DNA of 64,000 nt, taken from Saccharothrix saharensis (GTDB lineage: Bacteria; Actinomycetota; Actinomycetes; Mycobacteriales; Pseudonocardiaceae). The stretch spans positions 806,001 through 870,000 of the forward strand of contig NZ_VFPP01000001.1 in assembly GCF_006716745.1 (NCBI RefSeq). Reading direction: 5' to 3'. Made by a program: the position numbers and the translations under genes. The notes under the pieces were generated by a model, which worked only from the letters and a program-made list of their open reading frames with translations, had not been told where the DNA came from and did no database searches. Positions 45,164 through 53,481 of this stretch are shown here, piece after piece (position 1 is the stretch's first letter; each line of letters begins with the position of its first letter).

Positions 45164-45211
45164 TGTCGGTTCCGGACAAGACCACCCACCCTGATTGTCG
45201 GCGACGGACAA
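45164..45211 (+). promoter_or_regulatory. Twin TGTCGGNNNCGGACA operators upstream of the dehydrogenase gene
   Basis: TGTCGGTTCCGGACA (45164-45178) and TGTCGGCGACGGACA (45196-45210, extended to TTGTC...GACAA) share a TGTCGGNNNCGGACA consensus. Their centres are 32 bases apart, about three helical turns, so two dimers could bind on one face. They sit between the pucR stop and the dehydrogenase start and are likely sites for the adjacent PucR protein, which is inference. Confidence 0.7.
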
Positions 45212-45277
45212 CAGCCTGGTGGTGCGACCGCGCGATGCTGGTTTCGACGAGCAGTTCGGGCTGGTGTGGAGGTGGTC

Positions 45278-46537
45278 ATGGTCGACGTCGGGCGCAGCGA
45301 CGGCGGGCCTCGGTCGGCGGTCGTGGTCGGCGCGGGCATCGTGGGCTTGTCGACCGCCTGGTTCCTGCAGGAGCGCGGCGTCGAGGTGACCGTGCTCGAC
45401 CGCACGGGCGTGGCCGCGGGCGCGTCCTGGGGCAACGCCGGGTGGCTCTCGCCCGGCCTGACCATCCCGTTGAACGAGCCGTCCGTGCTGCGCTTCGGCC
45501 TGCGGTCGCTGCTCAACCCCTCCGCGCCGCTGCACATCCCGCTGTCGGCCGACCCGGGGCTGTGGTCGTTCCTGCTGCGGTTCGCCGCGCACTGCCGGTG
45601 GTCGTCGTGGACGCGGGCGGTGCGCGCCAACCGGTCGCTGAACGCCGAGTGCGTGGAGGCGTTCGACGTGCTGACCGCCAACGGTGTGGACGCGCCGACG
45701 GTCGACGCGCCGATCACCGCGGGCTTCGAGAACGCCCGGCAGGCGCAGGGGCTGCTGCACGAGCTGCGCCGGATGGCCGACGCGGGTCAGCCCGTCGAGC
45801 ACGCCGAGCTCGACCGGGACCGGCTGCGCGACCTCGTCCCGCTCGCGTCGCCGGCGCTCACCGCGGGCGTGCGGATCGACGGCCAACGCCACCTCGACCC
45901 CGGAGCTTTCGTGCGGGCGCTGGCCCGGTCCGTGGAGGACCGCGGCGCGATGATCCGCGTGCTGGAGACGGTCGACGTCCACTCGCACGGCAGGGGCGTC
46001 ACGGTGCGCACACGTCAGGGCGAGGTCGTCACCGCCGACGTCGCCGTGGTGGCCACCGGTGCGTGGCTGTCCCGGTTGGCGACGAAGTGGGGCGTGCGCG
46101 TCCCGGTGCGCGCGGGCCGCGGCTACTCGTTCACCGTGCCGGTGGACCACCCGGTGCCCGGTCCGGTCTACCTGCCCGCCGCACGGGTGGCGTGCACGCC
46201 GTACCAGGGCGCTCTCCGGGTCGCGGGCACGATGGAGTTCCGCGACCCGGACGCGCCCGGCGTGGTGGCGCGGCTGGAGGCGATCATCGCCTCGGCGCGA
46301 CCGCTGCTGGACGGCGTGCGCTGGGAGGAGCGCCGTGACGTGTGGGTCGGCCCGCGCCCGGTCACGCCCGACGGCCGGCCGCTGATCGGCGAGGTGCGAC
46401 CACCGGGCGTGTACGTCGCGGGCGGCCACGGCATGTGGGGACTGGCCCACGGCCCGATCACCGGGCGGCTGCTGGCCGAGCAGATCACCACCGGCAAGCA
46501 GCCCGACGCGTTGCGCGCGTTCGACCCGCTGCGGTGA
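45278..46537 (+). CDS. dadA: FAD-dependent D-amino acid dehydrogenase-like oxidoreductase
   Basis: A 419-residue DAO-fold flavoprotein. The FAD-binding GAGIVGLSTAWFL motif lies near residues 18-30, followed by the second-strand VTVLDR; ASWGNAGWLSPG and the C-terminal GHGMWGLAHGPITG match the DadA family. It would oxidise D-amino acids, passing electrons to the respiratory chain. ATG 45278 has GGAGG 5 bases upstream. It is the first gene after pucR and the twin operators, so amino-acid induction is likely. The substrate could be another amine. Confidence 0.85.
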   Translation: MVDVGRSDGGPRSAVVVGAGIVGLSTAWFLQERGVEVTVLDRTGVAAGASWGNAGWLSPGLTIPLNEPSVLRFGLRSLLNPSAPLHIPLSADPGLWSFLLRFAAHCRWSSWTRAVRANRSLNAECVEAFDVLTANGVDAPTVDAPITAGFENARQAQGLLHELRRMADAGQPVEHAELDRDRLRDLVPLASPALTAGVRIDGQRHLDPGAFVRALARSVEDRGAMIRVLETVDVHSHGRGVTVRTRQGEVVTADVAVVATGAWLSRLATKWGVRVPVRAGRGYSFTVPVDHPVPGPVYLPAARVACTPYQGALRVAGTMEFRDPDAPGVVARLEAIIASARPLLDGVRWEERRDVWVGPRPVTPDGRPLIGEVRPPGVYVAGGHGMWGLAHGPITGRLLAEQITTGKQPDALRAFDPLR

Positions 46538-46543
46538 GCGCGC

Positions 46544-46708
46544 GTGGAAGCCACCCGCGACCCGATCGACGGTGACGAACGCGCCGAGCTGCACTGGCTG
46601 CGCAAGGAGAACGCGTTCCTGCGCGTGCAGCTCGACGTGCTGACCGACATCGCCACCGGCTACGCCCGCGACGTCGACCGGATCCTCCGGCTGCGCGCGC
46701 GGGGCTGA
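46544..46708 (+). CDS. 54-residue coiled-coil protein of unknown function
   Basis: A small gene starting with GTG only 6 bases after the dehydrogenase stop. The product has one amphipathic helix (LHWLRKENAFLRVQLDVLTD) and a second short helix ending in RILRLRARG. No Cys, membrane segment or known domain. Tight spacing and good codon bias support it. It resembles neither an IS3 OrfA nor a toxin that I recognise. Function unknown. Confidence 0.6.
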   Translation: MEATRDPIDGDERAELHWLRKENAFLRVQLDVLTDIATGYARDVDRILRLRARG

Positions 46709-46773
46709 CCACGAACCAACCATCCCGTCCGAGGGGCCGGCGCAGCCGGACGCCCGGCACCGCGGACACCCGA

Positions 46774-46815
46774 GCCGTCAGGGCGGCCCGCACCTCCCCC
46801 GGCCGCCCTGACGGC
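46774..46815 (+). terminator. Hairpin before the GreA-like gene
   Basis: Perfect 15-base arms (46774-46788 and 46801-46815) enclose a 12-base loop, 66 bases after the small gene. It likely ends the dehydrogenase transcript. Confidence 0.7.
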
Positions 46816-46843
46816 ACCCACCCACGAGCACCCGAAGGCCACC

Positions 46844-47332
46844 ATGACCGACACCCGACCCCGGCGCACCTGGCTGACGCCGCACGCCCACCAGCGCCTG
46901 CGCGCCGAACTGGCCGAGCTGAACCGCACCGCCGGCGTCGCCGACGACCCCGCCGACCAGGACGACCGCGCCGCGCTGCGCCGGCAGCGCCAGGACCGCC
47001 TCCGCGAGATCCAGGACCTGCTCGCCAACGCGGTGGTGGGCGAGGACCCGCCCGACGACGGCATCGCCGAACCCGGCATGGTGCTCACCGTCCGTTACGA
47101 CGACACCGGTGACACGGAGACGTTCCTGCTGGGCACCCGCGCCGCCGAGCACGGCGACATCGAGGTCTACTCGCCCGACTCGCCCCTGGGCACCGCGCTG
47201 ACCGGTGCCCGTCCGGGTGAACAACGCGCCTACCGCGTCCCCGCGGGCGGCACCCTCCGCGTGACGCTGCTCGAAGCCGTCCCCTACGGCCGCCACCCCG
47301 CGATCTTCGACCGCACAGCGGCGACCGGCTGA
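46844..47332 (+). CDS. GreA/GreB-type elongation factor
   Basis: A 162-residue homologue of transcript cleavage factors. The N-terminal coiled coil (about 12-75) has LRAELAELNRT and RLREIQDLLANA; the C-terminal FKBP-like domain shows VRYDDTGDTETFLLG and SPLGTALTGARPGE. The acidic tip of the coiled coil reads ADDPADQDD, suitable for assisting RNA polymerase. It is an accessory copy, more divergent than the main GreA, and may act as a regulator of polymerase. Confidence 0.88.
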   Translation: MTDTRPRRTWLTPHAHQRLRAELAELNRTAGVADDPADQDDRAALRRQRQDRLREIQDLLANAVVGEDPPDDGIAEPGMVLTVRYDDTGDTETFLLGTRAAEHGDIEVYSPDSPLGTALTGARPGEQRAYRVPAGGTLRVTLLEAVPYGRHPAIFDRTAATG

Positions 47333-47513
47333 CGCCACCTCTCCGGCGGGGCGCGCCCGACCCGCCGGCAAGCTCGGAGTCGACCACGGCACCCGGGACG
47401 TCGTCGCCGCGCATCCCGTGCGGTTGTCGGTCGACCGACGATCACCGCTTCGGCACGCCGGGTGACGGCACCATCGGGTGCCGTGCTCGGCCCTCACCGC
47501 TAAGTTGGTTCGT

Positions 47514-48353
47514 ATGCGCAGGTCGGGGATCGTGCAGCACACGCGGGACCTGGGTCGCCACGATCACGTCTGCTGGTCCTACGACGACCCGGCCGACGTC
47601 GGGCTGCGCGTCGCCGAGTTCCTGCTCGACGGGCTCGAACGGGGGCAGCGGGTCCGCTACGTGGGCTCCGGGGACGCCCAGGCGCTGGTCGATGCCGTCC
47701 GCTCGGTCGACCGGATCGCGGTGGCGCTGGCCGACGGGGCGGCCGAGGTCGCGTCGCTCGACGCCCGTGGCCCGGTCATCGACCCGGAAGGTCAGGTCAG
47801 GTCCTACGCGACGGCCACCGAGCAGGCCTTGGCGGCCGGGTACCGCGGGTTCCGGGTCGCCGCGGAGGCCACGGCGCTGGTGCGCAGCCAGGACCAGCTG
47901 ACCGCGTTCCTGCACTACGAGCACCTGGTCGACCAGTACATGGCCGACCACCCGTTCTCCGCGCTGTGCGCCTACGACCGGACGCGGGTCGGCGAGCGGG
48001 CGCTGGAGCAGTTGGCCAGCGTCCACCCCAGCACGAACCTCCCGGGCGCCGGCTTCCGCCTGCACGCCTCGGCCAGACCGGGCCACAGCGCCGCGCTCAG
48101 CGGGGAGGTGGACATGTTCAACCGGGATGTGCTGGTGCAGGTGCTGGACCGGATCCGGCCACCGGCGCGCGGCGGGCAGCTCGTGCTCGACGCCGCCGGG
48201 CTGACCTTCATCGACCACCGCGGCCTGATCGGCCTGGACCGGTACGCTCGCGGCCGGGACACCACGCTGGTGCTGCGCACCGCCTTCCCGGGCGCGTCGC
48301 GCATCGCGAACCTGCTCGACCTGCACGCCGTCCGGGTGGAGCCTGTGGCGTGA
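47514..48353 (+). CDS. MEDS-STAS regulator
   Basis: A 279-residue protein. The N-terminal MEDS domain (about 1-175) shows RDLGRHDHVCWSYDD, FLLDGLERGQRVRYVG and RGFRVAAEAT; the C-terminal STAS domain (about 188-279) shows LVLDAAGLTFIDHRGLIGL. MEDS is a sensory domain first noted in the methanogen/methylotroph DcmR proteins. STAS domains bind HATPase kinases. TAAGTT ends 7 bases before ATG 47514 and there is no Shine-Dalgarno, so the message may be leaderless. The following gene is coupled by GTGA. Confidence 0.85.
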   Translation: MRRSGIVQHTRDLGRHDHVCWSYDDPADVGLRVAEFLLDGLERGQRVRYVGSGDAQALVDAVRSVDRIAVALADGAAEVASLDARGPVIDPEGQVRSYATATEQALAAGYRGFRVAAEATALVRSQDQLTAFLHYEHLVDQYMADHPFSALCAYDRTRVGERALEQLASVHPSTNLPGAGFRLHASARPGHSAALSGEVDMFNRDVLVQVLDRIRPPARGGQLVLDAAGLTFIDHRGLIGLDRYARGRDTTLVLRTAFPGASRIANLLDLHAVRVEPVA

Positions 48354-49285
48354 ACGCCATCAGCACCGCACCCGATCCCGTGTTCGCCCACCCGGCCCTG
48401 TTCTACGCCTCCGACGCCGAGTACCTGGCGGGCCTGGTCCCGTTCGTGACCGACGGCCTGGACCTCGACCACCCGGTCGCGGTGGCCGTGCCCGGCCCCC
48501 GGCTGGACCTGCTCCGCGACGCCCTGGGCGGCACCGCCCGGCACGTGACGATGCTCGACATGACCCGGGAGGGCCGCAACCCCGGCCGGATCATCGCGCG
48601 GGTGCTGCGCCGGTTCGCCGACGCCCGCACCGACCGCCACGTTCGCATCGTCGGCGAGCCGATCTGGGCCGGCCGGTCCGGCGTCGAGTACCCGGCGTGC
48701 GCGCAGCACGAAGCGCTGATCAACGCCGCGTTCACCGGCCGTGACGTGACGATCCTGTGCCCCTACGACACCGTCGCGCTGGACGCCGAGGTGATCGCGG
48801 ACGCGCGGGAGACGCACCCGGTGGTCTGGGAGGGCGACCGGCGCTACGCCAGTGACCGCTACGCACCGGACCGGGTCGTGGCCCGTTACAACGCACCGCT
48901 GCCCGACGCGGCCGACGGTGCGTTCGCCGTCGCCGGGCCCGCCGACCTCTCGCCCGCCCGGCGGTTCGCCGCGCAGCGCGGCCGGCTGCTCGGGTTGACC
49001 GAGCGGCGGCTGGCCGATGTGGAGCTGATCGCCGGCGAGCTGGTCACCAACAGCCTCGTGCACACCGCCGGCCCGTGCCGGCTCGGCGTCTGGGCCGAGG
49101 ACGGCCACCTGGTGTGCGAGGTCCGCGACGGCGGCCGGCTGACCGACCCGCTGGCCGGGCGTCGACCACCGGAGGACCACGGGGCGTCGGGCCTCGGGTT
49201 GCTGCTCGTCAACGACCTGGCCGACCTCGTGCGCCTGCACACCGCCGCCGACGGCACCACCGTGCGCGCCCTGCTGCGCCTCTAG
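48350..49285 (+). CDS. MEDS-HATPase regulator (anti-sigma RsbA family type)
   Basis: A 311-residue protein whose GTG overlaps the previous stop. The N-terminal MEDS domain (about 10-175) has HPALFYASDAEYLAG and VRIVGEPIW; the C-terminal GHKL ATPase (about 190-311) has LIAGELVTNSLVHTAG, VRDGG and a GLGLLLVNDLADLV lid. It probably phosphorylates or sequesters STAS partners, including the MEDS-STAS protein encoded just before it, and so controls an alternative sigma factor. Which one is unknown. Confidence 0.87.
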   Translation: MNAISTAPDPVFAHPALFYASDAEYLAGLVPFVTDGLDLDHPVAVAVPGPRLDLLRDALGGTARHVTMLDMTREGRNPGRIIARVLRRFADARTDRHVRIVGEPIWAGRSGVEYPACAQHEALINAAFTGRDVTILCPYDTVALDAEVIADARETHPVVWEGDRRYASDRYAPDRVVARYNAPLPDAADGAFAVAGPADLSPARRFAAQRGRLLGLTERRLADVELIAGELVTNSLVHTAGPCRLGVWAEDGHLVCEVRDGGRLTDPLAGRRPPEDHGASGLGLLLVNDLADLVRLHTAADGTTVRALLRL

Positions 49286-49304
49286 GAACACCCCGCACCT
49301 CCGG

Positions 49305-49323
49305 CGCGGCCGGCAAGGCCGCG
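49305..49323. terminator. Short hairpin after the MEDS genes
   Basis: CGCGGCC-GGCAA-GGCCGCG, 7-base perfect arms, between two convergent gene ends. A modest terminator candidate. Confidence 0.5.
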
Positions 49324-49341
49324 GATCGGGGGCCGCTGCGC

Positions 49342-49461
49342 TCACAGCAGGGCGTTGAGCAGCACGGTCAGCAGGACCGACAGCAGGATGGACACCACGA
49401 GCATGGTCAGGCAGCCCGTCCGACCGCCCAGGAACTCCACCCGCGTGCCACCGAACCGCAT
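49342..49461 (-). CDS. 39-residue membrane peptide
   Basis: A tiny gene with GGAGG 6 bases before ATG 49461. The product begins MRFGGTRVEFLGGRTG, then one hydrophobic helix (CLTMLVVSILLSVLLTVLLN) and a short end. It begins 11 bases after the decarboxylase stop on the same strand, so it is co-transcribed. The combination of ribosome-binding site, spacing and a clean single helix supports a real gene. It may modulate transport or the decarboxylase; this is a guess. Confidence 0.65.
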   Translation of the reverse strand: MRFGGTRVEFLGGRTGCLTMLVVSILLSVLLTVLLNALL

Positions 49462-49472
49462 GCCCGCCTCCG

Positions 49473-51803
49473 CTACCCGGTCACGCAGGAGATCCAGTAC
49501 TCGCCGCCTTCGTGGTGCACGCCGTGCGTCTCCGCGGCGAACCCCGGGAACCGCCGGTCGAACGCCTCCAGCACGCGCAGGTACCTCAGCAGCGGCCCGT
49601 CGGGCGAGCCCACGCGCTCGCCGGGTACCAGCACCGGGATGCCGGGCGGTGTGGTGGTGACCTGGGTCGCGACCACCCGGTCGGCCAGGTCGTCCAGGCG
49701 GACGAGTTCGGTCCGGCCGCGGATGAACCGCTGGTAGGCCTCGGCCGGTGTCATCACGGCCGTGGGCGGCGTCGGGCTGGTGAACGCCTCGTTGAGCAGC
49801 TGCACGACCTTGCTGTCGGCCAGGCTGTGGTGCATCTGCTCGCAGAGCTGCGGCAGCGTCAGCCCGCGGTACCGCTCCGGGTGCGCCTTCACCAGGTCGG
49901 GCAGCACCTCGGCCAGCGGGGCGTTCTCGTCGTGGAACTGCTTGAAGTCGGTGAGCGCGTCGAGCAGCGTGCCCCACTTGCCCTTCGTGATGCCCATCGA
50001 GAACAGCACGAGGAACGTGTAGACGTCGGTCTTCTCCACCACGATCCGGCGGGTCTCCAGGTACGCGGTGACCACGCGGGCCGGGACGCCGAACGCCGAC
50101 ACGTCGCCCAACGCGTCCACGCCGGGGCAGGTGATCGTCACCTTGACCGGGTCGAGCAGGCAGAAGCCGGGTTCCAGGTCGCCGAAGCCGTGCCACGCGG
50201 CGTCGGGCTCCAACGTCCAGCAGCCCGGTTCGGTGCGCAGCAGGTCCAGCGGCGCCTCGTGGAACGGGACCCGCGCGCCGGTGGCGGGAACGGCGACCTC
50301 GGTCGGCTGCCACACGCCGAAGAACCACGGCGGCCGGTCGCCCGCGTCGGCGAGCCGCCGACCGAGGCGGATCATGGCCTGGCGGAACCGGACCGCCTCG
50401 GTGATCGCCTCGGTGGTCAACCAGTGGCCCGCCGGGCCGTCCATCATGCCCGCCGCGACGTCGCAGGAGGCGATCATCGGGTACAGCGGCGACGTGGTGC
50501 CGTGCATCATGTACGTCTCGTTGAACCGGGACCGGTCGAACGGCGCCTTGCCGCCCGACCGCACGTGCAGCATCGCGGACTGGGACAGCGCGGCCAGCAG
50601 CTTGTGCGAGGAGTGGGTGGCGAACACGGTGGGCCGCTCGGCGTCCGGCAGCCCGTCGCCGTCGACCGCCATGCCGTAGCGGCGCGCGTAGAGCGGGTTG
50701 AACCGGCCGTAGGCGAACCACGCCTCGTCGAAGTGCAGGAGCCGGGTCGACGCGCCCAGCAGCTCGGTCACCCGCACGGTGTCGTAGCACAGGCCGTCGT
50801 AGGTGGAGTTGGTGATCACCGCGTAGGCGGCCTCCGGGCTCACCGCGTCCGCGGCGATCGGCGTGCGCTCGACCTGGGCGCGCACCGCCTCGGCGGTCAG
50901 CCGCTCGGGCGGGATCGGCCCGGTGATGCCGTAGCCGTTGCGGGTGGGCACCAGGTAGACCGGCCGCGCGCCGGCGAGCGTGACGCCGTGGTTGATCGCC
51001 TTGTGGCAGTTGCGGTCCAGCAGGGTGATCTCGTCGTTGGCCACCGCGCTGTGGATGATCATCCGGTTCGACGTGGACGTGCCGTGCAGGACGAAGTAGG
51101 TCTCGTCGGCGCCGAAGATCCGGGCGGCGTTGCGCTCGGCCTCGCCGACCGGGCCGGTGTGCTCGAACAGCGAGCCCAGCTCGCCGACCGACACCGAGAT
51201 GTCCGTGCGGAACAGCCGTTCGCCGAAGTAGTCGAAGAAGGACCGCCCGACCGGCGACTTGAGGAACGCGATGCCGCCCGCGTGGGCCGGTGTGTGCCAC
51301 GAGTACGGGTGCGTGTCGTCGAAGCGGCGCAGCTCGCGGAAGAACGGCGGCAGGATGTGGTCGAGGTACTGGTTGGCGGCGAAGTCGACCCGGCCCGCGA
51401 TGAAGTCGGGGGTGTCCTCCAGCAGCCAGATCCAGCCGTTGATGACCTCGGAGACCCACAGCGGCGTCTCGTCGCTGTAGTCGCCCGCGGTCAGCAGGAA
51501 CACCGGCAGCCGTGACGAGAACCGGTCCAGCAGCATCCGCAGCACCCCACCCTCGACGGCGGTGCCGGTGTCGGAGGACCGGAGCGCGCCACCGACGAGT
51601 TCCCAGCTCACGACGGCGGCGGCGAGGTCGGCCTGGGCGGTGATCGCCGAGGCGGCGTCGGTGGTGGAGTGCACGACCATCACCTCGTGGCCGCACTCGC
51701 GCAGGTGGGCGCAGACCTGGTCGATCTTCGCGGCCGGCACGGTGTTGTCGTCCGCCGCCCGTTCGGTGGCGATGAGGATGGTGGACCCGGTCATGGGGAT
51801 CAT
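49473..51803 (-). CDS. PLP-dependent Orn/Lys/Arg decarboxylase (inducible, fold III/wing type)
   Basis: A large basic-amino-acid decarboxylase of about 776 residues. The N-terminal wing domain (about 1-125) has the response-regulator-like fold of the inducible enzymes. The PLP domain shows YSWHTPAHAGGIAF, HGTSTSNRMI, the aldimine lysine in ATHSSHKLL, and FDEAWFAYGRFNPLY. The C-terminal domain has HEAPLDLL and the AYLETRRIVVEKTD segment. It would make cadaverine, putrescine or agmatine while consuming a proton. The start is uncertain: ATG 51803 (AGAGAG upstream), 51794 and GTG 51890 are possible. Confidence 0.9.
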   Translation of the reverse strand: MIPMTGSTILIATERAADDNTVPAAKIDQVCAHLRECGHEVMVVHSTTDAASAITAQADLAAAVVSWELVGGALRSSDTGTAVEGGVLRMLLDRFSSRLPVFLLTAGDYSDETPLWVSEVINGWIWLLEDTPDFIAGRVDFAANQYLDHILPPFFRELRRFDDTHPYSWHTPAHAGGIAFLKSPVGRSFFDYFGERLFRTDISVSVGELGSLFEHTGPVGEAERNAARIFGADETYFVLHGTSTSNRMIIHSAVANDEITLLDRNCHKAINHGVTLAGARPVYLVPTRNGYGITGPIPPERLTAEAVRAQVERTPIAADAVSPEAAYAVITNSTYDGLCYDTVRVTELLGASTRLLHFDEAWFAYGRFNPLYARRYGMAVDGDGLPDAERPTVFATHSSHKLLAALSQSAMLHVRSGGKAPFDRSRFNETYMMHGTTSPLYPMIASCDVAAGMMDGPAGHWLTTEAITEAVRFRQAMIRLGRRLADAGDRPPWFFGVWQPTEVAVPATGARVPFHEAPLDLLRTEPGCWTLEPDAAWHGFGDLEPGFCLLDPVKVTITCPGVDALGDVSAFGVPARVVTAYLETRRIVVEKTDVYTFLVLFSMGITKGKWGTLLDALTDFKQFHDENAPLAEVLPDLVKAHPERYRGLTLPQLCEQMHHSLADSKVVQLLNEAFTSPTPPTAVMTPAEAYQRFIRGRTELVRLDDLADRVVATQVTTTPPGIPVLVPGERVGSPDGPLLRYLRVLEAFDRRFPGFAAETHGVHHEGGEYWISCVTG

Positions 51804-51914
51804 CAGCTCTCTGCACGCGGGGAACATGCCGAGAGTAGGAGGGGTCGCGTCGACCGGCAGCGCCACCACCGGATCGTGCGATGCGGTCACCTGACCGTGG
51901 AAAAAGCGCTTCGC

Positions 51915-52457
51915 TCAGTCGAGCGAGTAGGCCATTTCCACCCCGGCCAATGTCACCCCATCGGGTAGCGGAACGCGGGCGCGGCTCACCTCGCGGAACC
52001 CGAACGACCGGTACAGCGGCACACCGGGCAGCGTGGCCATCAGCACCAGGGACCGGAAGCCGGCCGCCCGGGCGTCGTGGGCGCACGCGGCGAGCGTGGC
52101 GCGGCCCAGGCCCCGGCGCGTCCAGCCGTCGTGGACGAACATCGCGCGCACCCGGGCCGGCTCGGTCGCCGGGTCGAGCAGCCGACCGTCGGTGGGCCGG
52201 TCGCCCGACCCGGTGTAGAGCTTGTCCCGCTTGCTCCACCCGCCGCACGCCACGACCTCGTCGCCCACCTCGTGGACGAAGTACGTGCCGTCGTCGATCA
52301 GCACGAGGTCGGACTCGGTGAGGTAGCGGGCCGCGCTCGCGGTCTCGCGCTCGTCGTGGAAGCGCGGGAACAGCTCCAGCACCGACCGGCGCATGAGCGC
52401 GCCGATCCGCGGCACGTCCGACCGGACCGCCAGGCGTTGCACCGGCACCACGTCCAC
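51915..52457 (-). CDS. GNAT-family N-acetyltransferase
   Basis: A 180-residue acetyltransferase. The acetyl-CoA binding motif reads VHDGWTRRGLGRATLAACAHDA, with the typical beta-bulge (YFVHEVGDEVVACGGW) before it and GVPLYRSFGFREV at the C-terminal end. GTG 52457 has GGGGGAGGA 4 bases upstream. The gene lies upstream of the decarboxylase on the same strand with a gap of about 110 bases, so a link to polyamine acetylation is possible but not shown. Confidence 0.88.
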   Translation of the reverse strand: MDVVPVQRLAVRSDVPRIGALMRRSVLELFPRFHDERETASAARYLTESDLVLIDDGTYFVHEVGDEVVACGGWSKRDKLYTGSGDRPTDGRLLDPATEPARVRAMFVHDGWTRRGLGRATLAACAHDARAAGFRSLVLMATLPGVPLYRSFGFREVSRARVPLPDGVTLAGVEMAYSLD

Positions 52458-52523
52458 AGGTCCTCCCCCGCTGTCGGGGAGATCATCCCACCGCCTCGGG
52501 CGCAACCGGGGCGGGCGGTCCCG

Positions 52524-52817
52524 CTACGGGCGCGGGCGGTGGCGGGTCCACTTGCGCCCGTCGCGTTCGGCGCGTGGGGTGGTGGCGGCGACGCACCGGG
52601 GGCACAGCCACAGGTTCTGCTCGGCGGTCTGGGCGAGCCACACCGCGTCCGCCCACGGCACGTGCCGGAACCGGCCGAGCCCGCTGCGGCTGAGGGCTCG
52701 CCCGCACAGGGTCTGGTTCGTGCCGGGGGTCCAGGCGTGCACGTCGCCGGACGGTTGTCGGACGCCGTCCTCGTCCACCCACTGGCTCGACGCGGCGACG
52801 TGCGGCTGGGCACCCAT
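52524..52817 (-). CDS. Hypothetical protein, conserved-looking, with Cys motifs
   Basis: A 97-residue protein from ATG 52817 with VDEDGVRQPSGDVHAWTPG, NQTLCGRAL and LWLCPRCVAATT segments. One CxxC plus an isolated Cys and several His could bind a metal. The regular spacing of Trp and Cys suggests a real small family, but I cannot name it. Confidence 0.65.
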   Translation of the reverse strand: MGAQPHVAASSQWVDEDGVRQPSGDVHAWTPGTNQTLCGRALSRSGLGRFRHVPWADAVWLAQTAEQNLWLCPRCVAATTPRAERDGRKWTRHRPRP

Positions 52818-52867
52818 GGCCGAGGTGTACCCCGTCGGGGCGTCCCGCACTCGTCCTCAGTGGACGG

Positions 52868-53299
52868 TCAGGCGCCGCGCGGCACCGGCACGAGCGCGGC
52901 GGCCGTGTACGGCGCGAGGCGGCTCACCAGGTCCTGGCGCCGGTCGCGCGGCGCGCCGGAACGCGGTTCCGGTGTCACTCGCCCCAGGAACAGGGCCCGC
53001 GCCCACCGGGCGACCGCCTGCGGCGGCGGCACGACGTCCGATCCGAAGTGCGCCTGCACCAGGACGTCCTCACCGCTGTGCGTCTCGACCGCGGCCGACC
53101 AGCCGCGCTCCTCGTCCCACAGCAGTGCCACGTCGCGGTCGGGGAACCCGGGCAACCTGCCTTCCAGCGCCAGGTACGCGCCGGCGGGCCGTTCCGCCTG
53201 CACGTACGAGCACTCGCCGGTGAGCCCCAGTTCCTCGGTGACCCGGCGCACGTAGCCGCGAAGGCCCCAGGTGAGGGCGTCGTCGAAATCCAGTTCCAC
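52868..53299 (-). CDS. DUF6292-type protein
   Basis: A 143-residue protein beginning MELDFDDALTWGLRGYVRRVTEELG, with a middle DVALLWDEERGWSAAVE and later VPPPQAVARWARALF. This order resembles DUF6292, a family of unknown function seen in Pseudonocardiales. The GTG at 53299 is used. The domain name rests on recall. Confidence 0.65.
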   Translation of the reverse strand: MELDFDDALTWGLRGYVRRVTEELGLTGECSYVQAERPAGAYLALEGRLPGFPDRDVALLWDEERGWSAAVETHSGEDVLVQAHFGSDVVPPPQAVARWARALFLGRVTPEPRSGAPRDRRQDLVSRLAPYTAAALVPVPRGA

Positions 53300-53481
53300 C
53301 GCGCATCGCCACCTTTTCCCCCGCTGCGGCGGGGTGTCGACGCGCCGACTGCTTGACGCCCTCCCCGGTTACCCCGACCGGGTGAGCGGCCAACCCTCCG
53401 GCTACCACTGTTTCGATTCAGGTGAGGGAGCACCCGGCCGGCCGCCCGGCCGCCCCGCTGCCTCGGCGGGCTCGGTTGACC

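Noticed and set aside
51904..51911. AAGCGCTT core between the GNAT and decarboxylase genes
   Set aside because: Only the 8-base core is palindromic and it sits 100 bases from the decarboxylase start; chance is likely in this base composition.
49462..52248. Very long minus-strand frame joining the small membrane peptide to upstream codons
   Set aside because: It covers the decarboxylase gene in another frame and is Arg-rich; only its last 39 codons with their own ribosome-binding site look real.
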